Shown here piece after piece: positions 24,589 through 34,873 of a stretch of DNA of 64,000 nt (position 1 is its first letter; each line of letters opens with the position of its first letter). Both the position numbers and the translations under genes were made by a program. The stretch lies in the NCBI GenBank assembly GCA_002943765.1, contig PQWQ01000040.1, positions 62,001 through 126,000 on the forward strand. The letters are read 5' to 3'. The DNA is from Psoroptes ovis (taxonomy: Eukaryota; Arthropoda; Arachnida; Sarcoptiformes; Psoroptidae). The notes beneath the pieces were generated by a model. The model had not been told where the DNA came from and made no database searches. It worked only from the letters and a program-made list of their open reading frames with translations.

Positions 24589-26554
24589 TATAGTTACAAA
24601 TGCATGGCGCAGTTTTAGATATGAAATAACAGAAATTTCATCGCAGTTTACAAATCAAATAAAAACAATAATTAATATATTGAAATATAAAATTATTCAA
24701 AATATCACATTACAATCATCTAATACTAATATGCATATGGAAATGGCCAAATTTTTGTGCCCAAAAATGAATATTTCAAAGCAAAAATGCAAAAATACAC
24801 ACATACACAAACACATGATTTAGTTACACTTGTCAAAAATTTATAACATTTCATTCATTTCATTTCATTCATTTAGTTAATACTATGAATATATTTTCAC
24901 TCTATGAATATTTAATTAATTGAAATTTTTGCAAATTTATTAAATATTCAAACACATTTATTTATTCATTCATATTTACAAAGATATTAACGAATATTTA
25001 CGGGCGATATACCAATTCATAAATTATGGAAAATGAAATGCTTGTACAAAGCTTTAGCCTGTGTATGTCTACCATTTGTAGTCATCCAGCAAATGTAAAA
25101 ATGGTTCAGTAAATTCATATTTTTTTGGATTATTTTGCATAAATTTATCATATATTTTTCCATTTATTTTGTTTTAAAACAAAAAATAAAATTTTTAAAA
25201 TTAAAAATTTCCTAATAAGTCTATGTGCAATGGTATGAATATGATGACTACTACAACAAATAATTGTTCAAAATGGCCAAAACAATTGTCAAAAATGTTT
25301 TGAAAAATCTACGAGACAAAAGACTGGAAAAATTTTGGACCAATTTCGAAAAATGTTCCACGCTGCGCATGTTGCGTATCGTGGAATATCAAAAGCAATG
25401 ATCGTGGAACGATACACAGCCTATAGAATGATCGCAGTAGCATAGAATAGTAATACGAAAATTGGCTGAATCACTAAATTACTGGACATTCATGAACAAC
25501 ATTTTGGAGTAATTTTGTCAAAATGTAATTCAGAAATATTCAAATCACGATATATTTTGATATTATATTCACTTGTATATTTTGAAAAAAATTTGATGGT
25601 CAATTCTTATTGATTTGATTCATTTCATTTCATTTGAAATTTATTTGAATATTTTTGAAAACAAAAACAAAAATATAGACATGTGTTTTTAGACATAAAT
25701 AGTAAGTATATGGACAGTACGTATCTACAAAAGCATAATAAACACACAAACACACGAATTGGCCTTGCTAGCCGGAACTCTTTACAATGCGCAAGCTATT
25801 AATTGTTACCTGTGAGTATTTTATTTAAGAAAAAATTCTCAAAGATACCTTTGAATAAGATAAGATGAACATCACGCAAAAGCTACTCGCCAGCTCGTAT
25901 TGTTGCAGTTTCATTACTGGATTTCACTCAGAAAATACTGAAGAAATCAAGCAGGATGCTGCTTTGATTTTTGAAAATTTTCAATTTTTCAATATCACAT
26001 GTATCAATTTCACAAAATCAAAAAGTTTCAATGATCATGTTGAATATTGAAACATTCATAGAAACATACACAAAAGATACACCTTGTACACACAGTTTTA
26101 CTTGTGCTTTAATGCTATGAATTACCTTGTAAAATATACACAGAAATAAACACAAAATTACAAAAGTATCACCTGTTGCATTTTGTTCAATTTACAATCA
26201 TCATCGTTGATGGAAATGACAAGTAAAAAAATGTGTGAAAATGTTTTTCATTTCGTTTCATTCTTAAAAATATATGAACACATTTGACTCAATATTTTAC
26301 CACTTGTCATTCGTTGGAAGATGTTCACAATTAAGGGGGGAAAAGGCAAATTGAAAGATTCACTCAAACTAAACACACAACCCTTTGAAAAACTTGAACA
26401 CCTGTTGATTCATTGATCATTGATCAATGGAAACATTCGAAATCTCTCAAAATTCTGATCGATTGATCGAAACTCATTGATTCGACAATCAGTTGGTCAT
26501 CTTAAGATGACAAGTAACCAAATAACTAATCAAGAATCGAAGACTTAGACTTAC

Positions 26555-27854
26555 CAAGCATTTTACTGAGGTCAGCATTATGTAGATCTGGATTTTCATC
26601 CGCTAAACGCTTGCGTTCAGCTTTTGCCCATACCATAAATGCATTCATTGGCCGCCGTATTCGTTGTTGATGAGCAGGGTTCGCATGCTGCTGTTGTTGC
26701 GGTAGTTGACTCATTTGTGAATGATGATGCGGATGCTGCTGGTGGTGGTGATGGGCTGGTAATTGCGATTGATGATGCGTATAATGATGCGGATGCGGAT
26801 AATGTTGCTGCGAATGATGAATGTTCATATGTAGATGATGTGATTGATGATGCGTATCGATCGACATGTTCATTGATTGATCATTGATCATCGATGATGC
26901 TGATGATGGTGGAGTCGTTGGTGGTAATGACGAAGGTGGTGGCGGTGGCGGCGAAGGCATTGTAGCCGCTGCTGCTGCTGCTGCTGATGTAGCCATCATT
27001 GGTGATTGTCTTGTGTTGGTGGTGATCAATGCTGGTGAAGATGTTGTCGATGATGAAGATGTATTTGTCGATGATTGATTGAGTAAATCCATCAATGATG
27101 ATTGATTGGTTTGATTATTGTGACCATTACCATTATGATTATTATCATCTAAAATTACAACATCCGTATTATTATTATCAATATTTGATGATGCATGTTG
27201 TAATGAATGTTGTGAATATTGTTGATGATAATTTGTATAATTGTGATAATGATGATTTGAATGATGATTATTACTGAAATTATCAGCGGTAGAAGATAAT
27301 AGCTGTGATAATGGCAGCGGTGATGTTTGAGTAGGTGTCGATGGTGTTGAAATAGTCGTCGTCGACGCAGTTGTTGTTGTCATAATAGCATTCATCATAT
27401 CTTTATCATTTATCGATGGTGAATTATGGTCAATTTGATGATTATAATTACTCATATAATTAACTGTTTGTACTGGTGATTGTAACGAGTCGTTTGTGGC
27501 TGTCACTGATTCAGAATTGGCCGAATTATTATCGATTGTTGCATTATCATTGATGCTCACATTATTATAACCGGCCATCATCATTGTCATTGGCATTATC
27601 ACTGATGATGATGACTCTGTTGCTGTTGATGTGGAAATAGTTGATTCATTATCAATCGTAGGCGTTTCAATAGTCGGTATCATTGATTGATTTGTGTGAT
27701 CATAATCAATGTCATTATTGATAGGTGTTTCATTGATTGATTTGAATGTATTTGACAACTGTTGCTGCTGTGGCTGCTGGTGATAATATTGACGATATCG
27801 AAGGTGCTGATGCTGTCGGGTCTGTTGTTGTGGCTGCGACAACAACAACAACAT
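26555..27854 (-). CDS. Sox15: SoxF/Sox15-like transcription factor, exon 1 (N-terminus and first half of HMG box)
   Basis: This exon encodes residues 1-433 plus one base. It ends in the first half of a Sox HMG box (RRPMNAFMVWAKAERKRLAD, then ENPDLHNADLSKMLG) before a textbook donor GTAAGT. Joining to 5732 restores SKMLG-KRWKSL in frame, so the box spans about residues 398-476 and would bind the minor groove at AACAAT-like sites. Upstream, residues 1-395 are low-complexity (Gln, Asn, Ser, Thr and His runs, a Pro run near 308-318), giving a protein roughly twice the usual SoxF length. I chose the ATG at 27854 because TAA closes the frame 18 bases upstream. An out-of-frame ATG at 27871 could act as an overlapping uORF. 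Additional 5' untranslated exons are possible but not located. Confidence 0.92.
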
Positions 27855-27871
27855 TGTACAAATATATTCAT
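27680..27871 (-). other. possible uORF overlapping the Sox start codon
   Basis: An ATG at 27871, 17 nt before the Sox ATG, opens a 63-codon frame (MNIFVQCCCC...) that runs across the Sox start in another frame. If the transcript begins upstream, this could reduce translation of the main frame. The cysteine run is just the other frame of the CAA/GTT repeat, so a functional peptide is unlikely. Confidence 0.25.
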
Positions 27872-29330
27872 ATTAAGGATTCATTGAATGAAGCTTCATT
27901 AAAACAGAAACACAAACACATGGAATTTCTCAAACAAAACAACACACTAAATTACACAGCGAAAAAAGGGTTATTCAATGCATACACATACACAGAGAGA
28001 GATTTAGATTATCTTAAATCAAAGAGATACGAAGATATTTGTCGAATTTCTTTAAAATTCCTTTGAAGAAATTCATTGAAAACAAATTAAATTTAATTTA
28101 ATTCAATGATAATGATGATGATGCCAAATCATTATTAATTCGAGCCAAAACAGCAATAATAATTAACGAACAGCTACGGATTCACATATTCAAATGATGA
28201 TAACACAGATTAAATAAATAAATGAATAAATAGTGATACAATCATTGTGACACACACACACACACAAACACTTGCACATTGAATAAATGAATAACACTAA
28301 AAGTATAACACGTTCAAAATAATAATTAAAATAATTAACTTAAAATACATTAATTAAAACACATTTTGTATAATTATCATTTGTATATAACTATCACTTT
28401 TCAAAAATCAAAATTTGATTTTTAAAACTGATACATTCATTGATATATATAAAACAAATGATTCAATGACACACATTTGTTATATGTATATTTGCACTGA
28501 TTTATATTTGACGAAATCATAAATGATTTCAATGGAAATGTCCATTTGAATTCTAGTGATAATCAACACCTGACACCTAACACAACTTGTTGATGGTTGC
28601 GCTGGTTATTATTGATAAACGTTGATAAATTACAAATTGATAGAGTTAATTGGCGACAAATTATTGAATGCGAGAAGATGCTTTCACACATTTATATTTC
28701 ATATATTAATCACATGTGACGCCCAATTAGAGGATGGACTTGAGGCGTAATTATTTGATTTTGTTTCATTAATTTTTTTCATTGAAATTTCATTGATTCA
28801 TTTCGTAAAATTTCGATTCAAAATCCTTTGAATTCAAAGAATTTCTGAAATTTTCAAAACGAATTCCGGGTGAACTGATTCATTGTAATTGGCTGAATTT
28901 CGGGTCGATTCACTGATCAATGATTGGGATCTATCCATGAGATTCGTTGACATTTAGGACGTTCAAAGACTAGACATTTGATTGATGAATCAGTTAAGGC
29001 CATTAATCAATCAATTTCTACTTTGATTAATTGTGATTAATAAATGTCATTTTGGTTGATTTTGTGGGTGGTTGAAGCTTGTCGGTAACAATGTTGATAT
29101 AAATGAATGACTGATGGATGAATGAATGTCGCCAAAATTCTGTGGAGAAAATAAACGAAAAAAAAATTCACAAATTTAGTTACTTTAAATTCTTATTAAA
29201 TAAGAAAAACATGAAATTCTGTGAAAATTCTTGGAAATTTATTTCAACAATTTTCATTTCTTAATTAACTTGTCATTTGACGACAAGAAAAAAAAGCGAC
29301 AAGTATTTTTAAATATCAGAGTTAATCAAA

Positions 29331-29408
29331 ATTTTGGCCGAAAAGTTATCCATTATTTTTGCATTATAAATCAATACAAAAACCGTGGATTACTTTTCGG
29401 ACAAAAAT
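29331..29408. mobile_element. second MITE-like family, copy 1
   Basis: Inverted termini ATTTTGGCCGAAAAGTTATC and GGATTACTTTTCGGACAAAAAT flank an A/T-rich centre. It shares the CGAAAAGT block with the first family but has AAAAGTAATC next to it and a TTTTGTCC tip in place of AGGTTGTCC. Confidence 0.65.
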
Positions 29409-31297
29409 CAAAAAATCTTTAAAAAATTCTTCAAGAATACGAAATGTGTGACAAGTATGCAGCAGATTGGCTGCTGATAACAATGATAATGAGCGTTTAA
29501 AAACGTTGAATTCAATTCTTGGCTAAAATATGGTCTATTTTCGTCAAAATTTCGAGAACGCTGCTTGTCTTATTTGCACATCGAACGCAAATGAATCGTA
29601 CATAGAGGATGTATGCGTCTAAATATATATATCGAGATTCTTCGTCGATTCTTGAAGAATTTGCACATTTTCAGCCGTAGATATGACGAACAGTGTCAAA
29701 GCAAAAAACACATGCAAAATGAGATTAAAACAAAACGAAACGAAACGACAATTGTCATCATACATTCACATATATCATAATTGTAATTGTAATTGAATTT
29801 CGATGGTTATTTTTATCATTTTTTTTTTTTTTTTTTTTTTGCTGATTCATTCGTAAATTTTTTCATTTGTTTTGATTGTGTAATTTGAACTAGCAAACAG
29901 CAAATGAATAAACAATATTTTTGGATTCTTGAACATATGAATATAACTGGCAGCAGTAGCAGCAGCAGCAGCAGCAGCTGCAGCAACGAGAATTCTTAAG
30001 ACTTGTTTGATTCTTAAAAATCAAATAAGAAAAAAAAATTCTTGGCAATTGTCTTTGAATGTTTCCACCATGATTTGACTTTAAGAAACTAAATAATTGA
30101 GAATAATAATAATCTGAATAATTATATTCATGCTTTTGAATATAATCAGTCATATTTATTAGTTTAATTTAGTTTTTGAATTACTTTTGTTTTAAAAGGT
30201 TTATTATCATTAATAAAGATGTTTTGAATATTAAAAGAATTGAAATGATGATCTAATAATAATCCTAATAATTTAATAAATGAATTATTCAATCAATTTT
30301 ATTCCAAAAGGGTTTATTCAAACATAGAGTTAATATTTATTTAAATAAATAAATGGATGGATGAATAATCGATCGATCGATCGATCGATAGATTGATTGA
30401 TTGATTATTCATTGATCAATTTGATTAATGATCATTGATCTGAATCATGATCACGATGTACATAACCTTTTGGGTAGCTCGCTAGCTCACACACTCACTC
30501 TCTACTACCTCTTACTCCTTACCTCTTAGTCTTTCTGGCGCATCAAAGATCGATGATCAATCGATGTATCTATGACTGACACGATATTACCAATAATCGA
30601 ACGCAATATCAGAGCCTAATTATAACAATTTCAAAAAAGGGTTAACCCTTTGGTTACCCCTAATAAATTGATGCACCTTGAAAAATGATGCGAAAATTAC
30701 TCTTAAAATATTCAACAATCAATGAACATCTTTGAACATGTCTGGTTCATTCATGTTCAATAATTCATATTGCGGATAACCACATAATTGATGATTTACA
30801 AATCATTCATAGACACACACACACACACATTCATTGAACAACTAAACATACACAAAAATGATTAATTATTATTTTCGAGTGTGTCTATGAATGTGTCGTG
30901 CACTTTATGAACATGTGTCTATGTGTCTATGAATGTGTATTAAAATGTATTCGCAGCAAAAAACACATGTAAACACACACACACATTGGATATGTGAAAA
31001 TGTAAATTACTTACATTCGAATGAACACACATTTGAATATAAATGAATGAACATGTAAATAAATGAAGTGAAATTACCAGCCAATTAACATTTAATTTGA
31101 CACATTTTTTCATTCTTCAAAGATTAATGATGGTTATGAATATTGAAAGTGAATGAATGAATATGTTTTAGCGTTGATTTATGAATATGAATATTCAAAT
31201 ACAAATTCTTTCGATGATTTATTCGGATATTTGAAGCTGAAATTTGAAAATTTATTCATAGATTTTGAATTCACGGATACATACACGCACGTACAAA

Positions 31298-31474
31298 CAC
31301 GTGGTACACAGGAGAATTACGAAAGAATCTTGAAAAAAAATAACAAGTAATCAACAGGTTAGAACACAATTGATTCAAATCAAATTCGAAAACACATTCG
31401 AAATATTAGAAACACGTGTTTTTGTTTACATATCGATCATATATAATTCATAATTATTACGATTTAAACACGTG
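31298..31474. promoter_or_regulatory. cluster of three AAACACGTG E-boxes
   Basis: CACGTG occurs at 31298-31303, 31413-31418 and 31469-31474. Each is preceded by AAA or AA-A on the same strand, so the repeated word is AAACACGTG. It lies 3.5 kb upstream of the Sox start. bHLH or Myc-type binding is inferred from the motif only. Confidence 0.3.
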
Positions 31475-32160
31475 CAGCACTGATTTTCCTTTAAAAAAAA
31501 TAATCAACTTAACAGGTGAACAAAAAATTAAATTCATCAAATTGATAATAAAGTATGATTTAGGATGAGTACTTGTCACATTATCTATAAATATTTCTAT
31601 GACAAATTTTTCATTGATCATTGATCTGCTGATTGATTCGTTGATTTATTTTTAGGGCTGAAATAAAGATTGATTCACTCAATTCATTCATTGCATTTGT
31701 CGATTCATTCACTCAATGGACAATTCATTCATTTAATCGAAAATTTTAATCGAAAAAAAAACATCATCAAAACACAATGAAAATAGGCGGCATTTTTTTC
31801 TAATAATGATCATAATGATTTACTAAAAAAATAAAATCATTTTGATAATCATTTTGATGATGGAAATATTTTTGATGTATGAAATAAACGAGATACACAA
31901 AGAAACTGAGAGACAATCTTAGTCTAATAAGCGACTCTACGAAGTCGTGTGAGAGAGAGACTTCGCAGCAAAAAATTTAAAGAGAAAATGCAGACAACCA
32001 ATATGTGTGTTGGTTGATGATGTGAAATCAAATGAAAAATTAGAGAAATGAAATGAAAAAAATCAGATTCAAAAACGGCTGAAAACTGCTAAGCAAAAAT
32101 ATCAAATTTCACTTTGAAAAAGCGACGGTGAAATTATTTTCAACTTTGATAATTTGAATT

Positions 32161-32230
32161 GGCAGCGCTGAAGCGCTTGTCAGCAGTTTTCGCCAGAAAA
32201 TTTTGCAGCGCTTTAGCGCTGCTTAGCAGT
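32161..32230. repeat. GC-rich palindromic repeat, units 7 and 8 (paired)
   Basis: Unit 7 is GGCAGCGCTGAAGCGCTTGTC followed by AGCAGTTTTCG. Unit 8 is TTTTGCAGCGCTTTAGCGC then TGCTTAGCAGT. Only about 15 bp separate them, repeating the close pairing seen at 24514-24588 and 32771-32844. Confidence 0.72.
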
Positions 32231-32699
32231 CAAGTGCTATTTTTTAAATAATTTAAAAAAAAGAGATAAAAATAACAATAGAAAAGCAACAACTCGTAAA
32301 ACAACTGCCGCAACAATTTCTTCAACATAAGCGTAGCAGCATCTTTGATGCTTGAAAGGTGCAATACATACAATACACATCAAATACGTACCATACACAT
32401 ACCATACACATTCACTAAATACGAAATACGTACAAATGATGTGCTTTTCTTTAAGAAATCTTCAAAAAAATCTTCAAATACAGCAGATACACACGTACAT
32501 TTGCTTCAAATATCCAATGTCAGAAGTTGGATTAAGAGGAATCTTCAGGGGATAATCCAGCTCAGTTTGCACGTACTGAACACTGAATTGCACGTACATG
32601 TGCACAGATTGTCACTGAATTATGAATTGAATTAATTCAAAGAATTAATTCTTTGAAATTACACCAAAACAATCTTTGAACATCTTTGATAAACTAAAA

Positions 32700-32731
32700 T
32701 TTGTTTTCTTTCTTCGAAGAAAGAAAACAAA
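32700..32731. repeat. perfect 32-bp palindrome
   Basis: TTTGTTTTCTTTCTTC is followed directly by its exact reverse complement with no spacer, so the arms are 16 bp. It is unrelated in sequence to the GC-rich units nearby. Confidence 0.7.
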
Positions 32732-32770
32732 AGAATTTTTCATTTCATACTGGTAAATTTTCATTGATTT

Positions 32771-32844
32771 TGCTAAGCAGCGCTGTAGCGCTGCTAAATT
32801 TTCCAGTGAAAACTGCTGATCAGCGTTTTAGCGCTGGTGTTTTC
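32771..32844. repeat. GC-rich palindromic repeat, units 9 and 10 (paired)
   Basis: Unit 9 is TGCTAAGCAGCGCTGTAGCG then CTGCTAAA. Unit 10 is GAAAACTGCTGATCAGCG then TTTTAGCGCTGGTGTTTTC. A half unit, GCTTAGCAGTTTTCG, follows at 32905-32919. Confidence 0.72.
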
Positions 32845-33117
32845 ATTGGAAAAATATTGTTGAAAATTTTTATCAGCACTTTTAGAGTAATTTTCAAGAT
32901 CTTGGCTTAGCAGTTTTCGATTGGAAAATTTTCAATTTTTGTAGTGGCTGTTTGCTGTCTTATGTTCAAAAGAAAATCTTTCAAAAACAAAACACATCAC
33001 AGGGGAATAACAATTGAAATTTCTTATTATTATTCAGTGTCTCTAAACATCATCATCTATTCTCACATGTGTAGCTGTGTTGAACACATATACGATGATA
33101 ATTGTTGTTGCTTTATA

Positions 33118-33199
33118 TTAGGTTGTCCCAAAAGTTCTGGCCGATTTTCATGTACAACTCTATTGATTAAGCGGAATGAACTTTTCGGACAGCACCTAA
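33118..33199. mobile_element. mariner-type MITE, copy 20
   Basis: Left end TTAGGTTGTCCCAAAAGTT, right end CTTTTCGGACAGCACCTAA with a 2-bp insertion near the tip; TA on both sides. It is the only first-family copy outside the Sox gene and its 3' flank. Confidence 0.85.
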
Positions 33200-33373
33200 T
33201 ATGTAAGCCAAAAACAATGATCATTGCCAAAGCCACACACACACATGCCATATTTATTGGCATCATATAAATCATTAAACATCAACATCGACATCATCAT
33301 TTGGTGATGCTATCACGTATATATTCTTACGTACTTTGAATGTTTAGGAGAAAAATGAAATTTGAAAAAATTC

Positions 33374-33450
33374 AAGTCGGTCGAAAAGTAATCCATTATT
33401 TTGCCGTTAAAAATCAATTCGGAAATAATGGATTATTTTCTGACCAAAAA
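33374..33450. mobile_element. second MITE-like family, copy 2
   Basis: Left arm GTCGGTCGAAAAGTAATCC, right arm GGATTATTTTCTGACC. The inverted pairing extends through ATCCATTATTT. It is diverged but matches copies 1 and 3 in layout and length. Confidence 0.62.
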
Positions 33451-34080
33451 GCAAATTTGAAAATTGTTAAAATATTCTTTTCTCTTTTTTTTGTATTTTC
33501 AGTGCATCAAGCCAATATTAAGCCAACATAAGTGTTAACAATTGACTGAAATATCATCATACGAGCATTCATAACAATGGCAGATACAAACACATACACA
33601 CACACGAGAGCCAAGCGAGCTGAAGCGCAATACGAAGCCCTCATTCCGAAATATCATCACCGATCATCACCATTACCATCATCAGGCATCATTTCATCAA
33701 CGATGATGATGATGGAACCAGCCACATCAACGATGTGGTGGTCATAGCCTTTCAAATTTCAAAGATTTTCAAAGCATTTCAAAGGTTTGAACCTTATAAA
33801 ATGTTTCCTGGCGTGTTATTGCTGTTGGTTATAATGATGATGAGCCTGTTGCGCTTGCTGTTGATGAGCTTGTTGTTGATCATCATTTGATGATGATCAT
33901 CATCAACGATAGCAAGCGCAGCAAGCTCATCATCAACGATGTCCATCAATTTTCATTATTTTCTTTGAATGAAAAATTTAGACATTTCGCGCTTCCAATT
34001 GATTTCCATTGAAATCAATTTCTTTAAATTTTTTAAGAAAATTCAAAGAAATCAACAAAAGAAAATGCGCCAAAAAAATA

Positions 34081-34164
34081 ACGGCGCGATAGCGCCGTTG
34101 CGCAGTTTTTTATCGGTGAAAAAGCACTGCTTCAGCATCATTCGGAATGATGCTAAAACTGCGC
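34081..34164. repeat. GC-rich palindromic repeat, unit 11, plus adjacent AGCATCATTC palindrome
   Basis: ACGGCGCGATAGCGCCGTTG then CGCAGTTTTT is a full unit with an 8-bp stem. At 34132-34152 AGCATCATTCGGAATGATGCT forms a second perfect stem, and AAACTGCGCA mirrors the unit's TGCGCAGTTTTT flank, so 34099-34164 is itself a larger foldback. Confidence 0.65.
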
Positions 34165-34796
34165 ATCAATCTCACCAAATCATTCATCATCTTCGTAGCT
34201 TTCAGCTTTCGACATTCAAATATGCATTGAAACATGTTCATAAGAAGCAATTTCAAACTGTTTATGGCCAAAAATTATCATTATGATTTCAGTCTTCACA
34301 TAGATTGCGTAGCAATTTAATGTATGAATTGATATTAATGAGAATTACCTGTTGCACATTTTGGAGTTTTACCTTCAAATTTTTCGAAAAAATCAAAATT
34401 TATCAAAATTTGAAACTATAATTGTTTGATTATCATTGCACCTATATATTTGTAGAAACAACACGTTGAATTACACGTGTATCACACTAGCTACGTGCTA
34501 ACGATACACCTTTGATTAATGATAATCGCATTGATTTAATTAATCAAATCAAATTAATTGATTTGATTAATTTTACTTTGATTTGAAATTTTTCCATAGA
34601 AAATCAATGGAAGCCTATTGAAAATCAATGGAAATCAGTGCAAATCCATGCATCAATGCCTTGATTTCGAGTGGAAATCAAATCAATGAATCAATTCAAT
34701 CGATCGATTATCAAATGATCAATCGATTTGTTTGCTTTAGATTTATATTTGTATTTACTTTGCATTTTTGATTATTTGCCTTATTGTAAATAATTG

Positions 34797-34873
34797 ATTT
34801 GTCCGAAAAGTAATCAATTATTTTTCTATTGTATTTCAATTCAAAAATCATTGATTACTTTATGGACAAAAAT
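34797..34873. mobile_element. second MITE-like family, copy 3
   Basis: ATTTGTCCGAAAAGTAATC at the left and GATTACTTTATGGACAAAAAT at the right are near-perfect inverted repeats; pairing continues through AATTATTTTT. This is the best preserved of the three copies. Confidence 0.7.

Larger units (their letters stand above)
5733..26554 (-). other. 20.8-kb intron splitting the Sox HMG box
   Basis: The donor is GTAAGT at 26554-26549 and the acceptor AG at 5734-5733. The intron is phase 1, cutting the Gly codon in SKML-G-KRWK. No convincing exon was found inside. 5733-8700 holds microsatellites, AT-rich DNA and a stretch rich in ATATCTTCGA-like words (6430-6870). 8724-18681 holds 18 mariner-type MITE copies. 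13570-24588 holds GC-rich palindromic repeats. 19700-26500 is AT-rich DNA with (CATT)n and (CA)n tracts. Introns elsewhere in the window are 56-110 nt, except one of 472 nt in d4, so this one is an extreme outlier. Confidence 0.88.

Noticed and set aside
30368..30389. (CGAT)n run as a possible regulatory array
   Set aside because: A plain tetranucleotide microsatellite next to a (GATT)n run; nothing beyond simple repeat.
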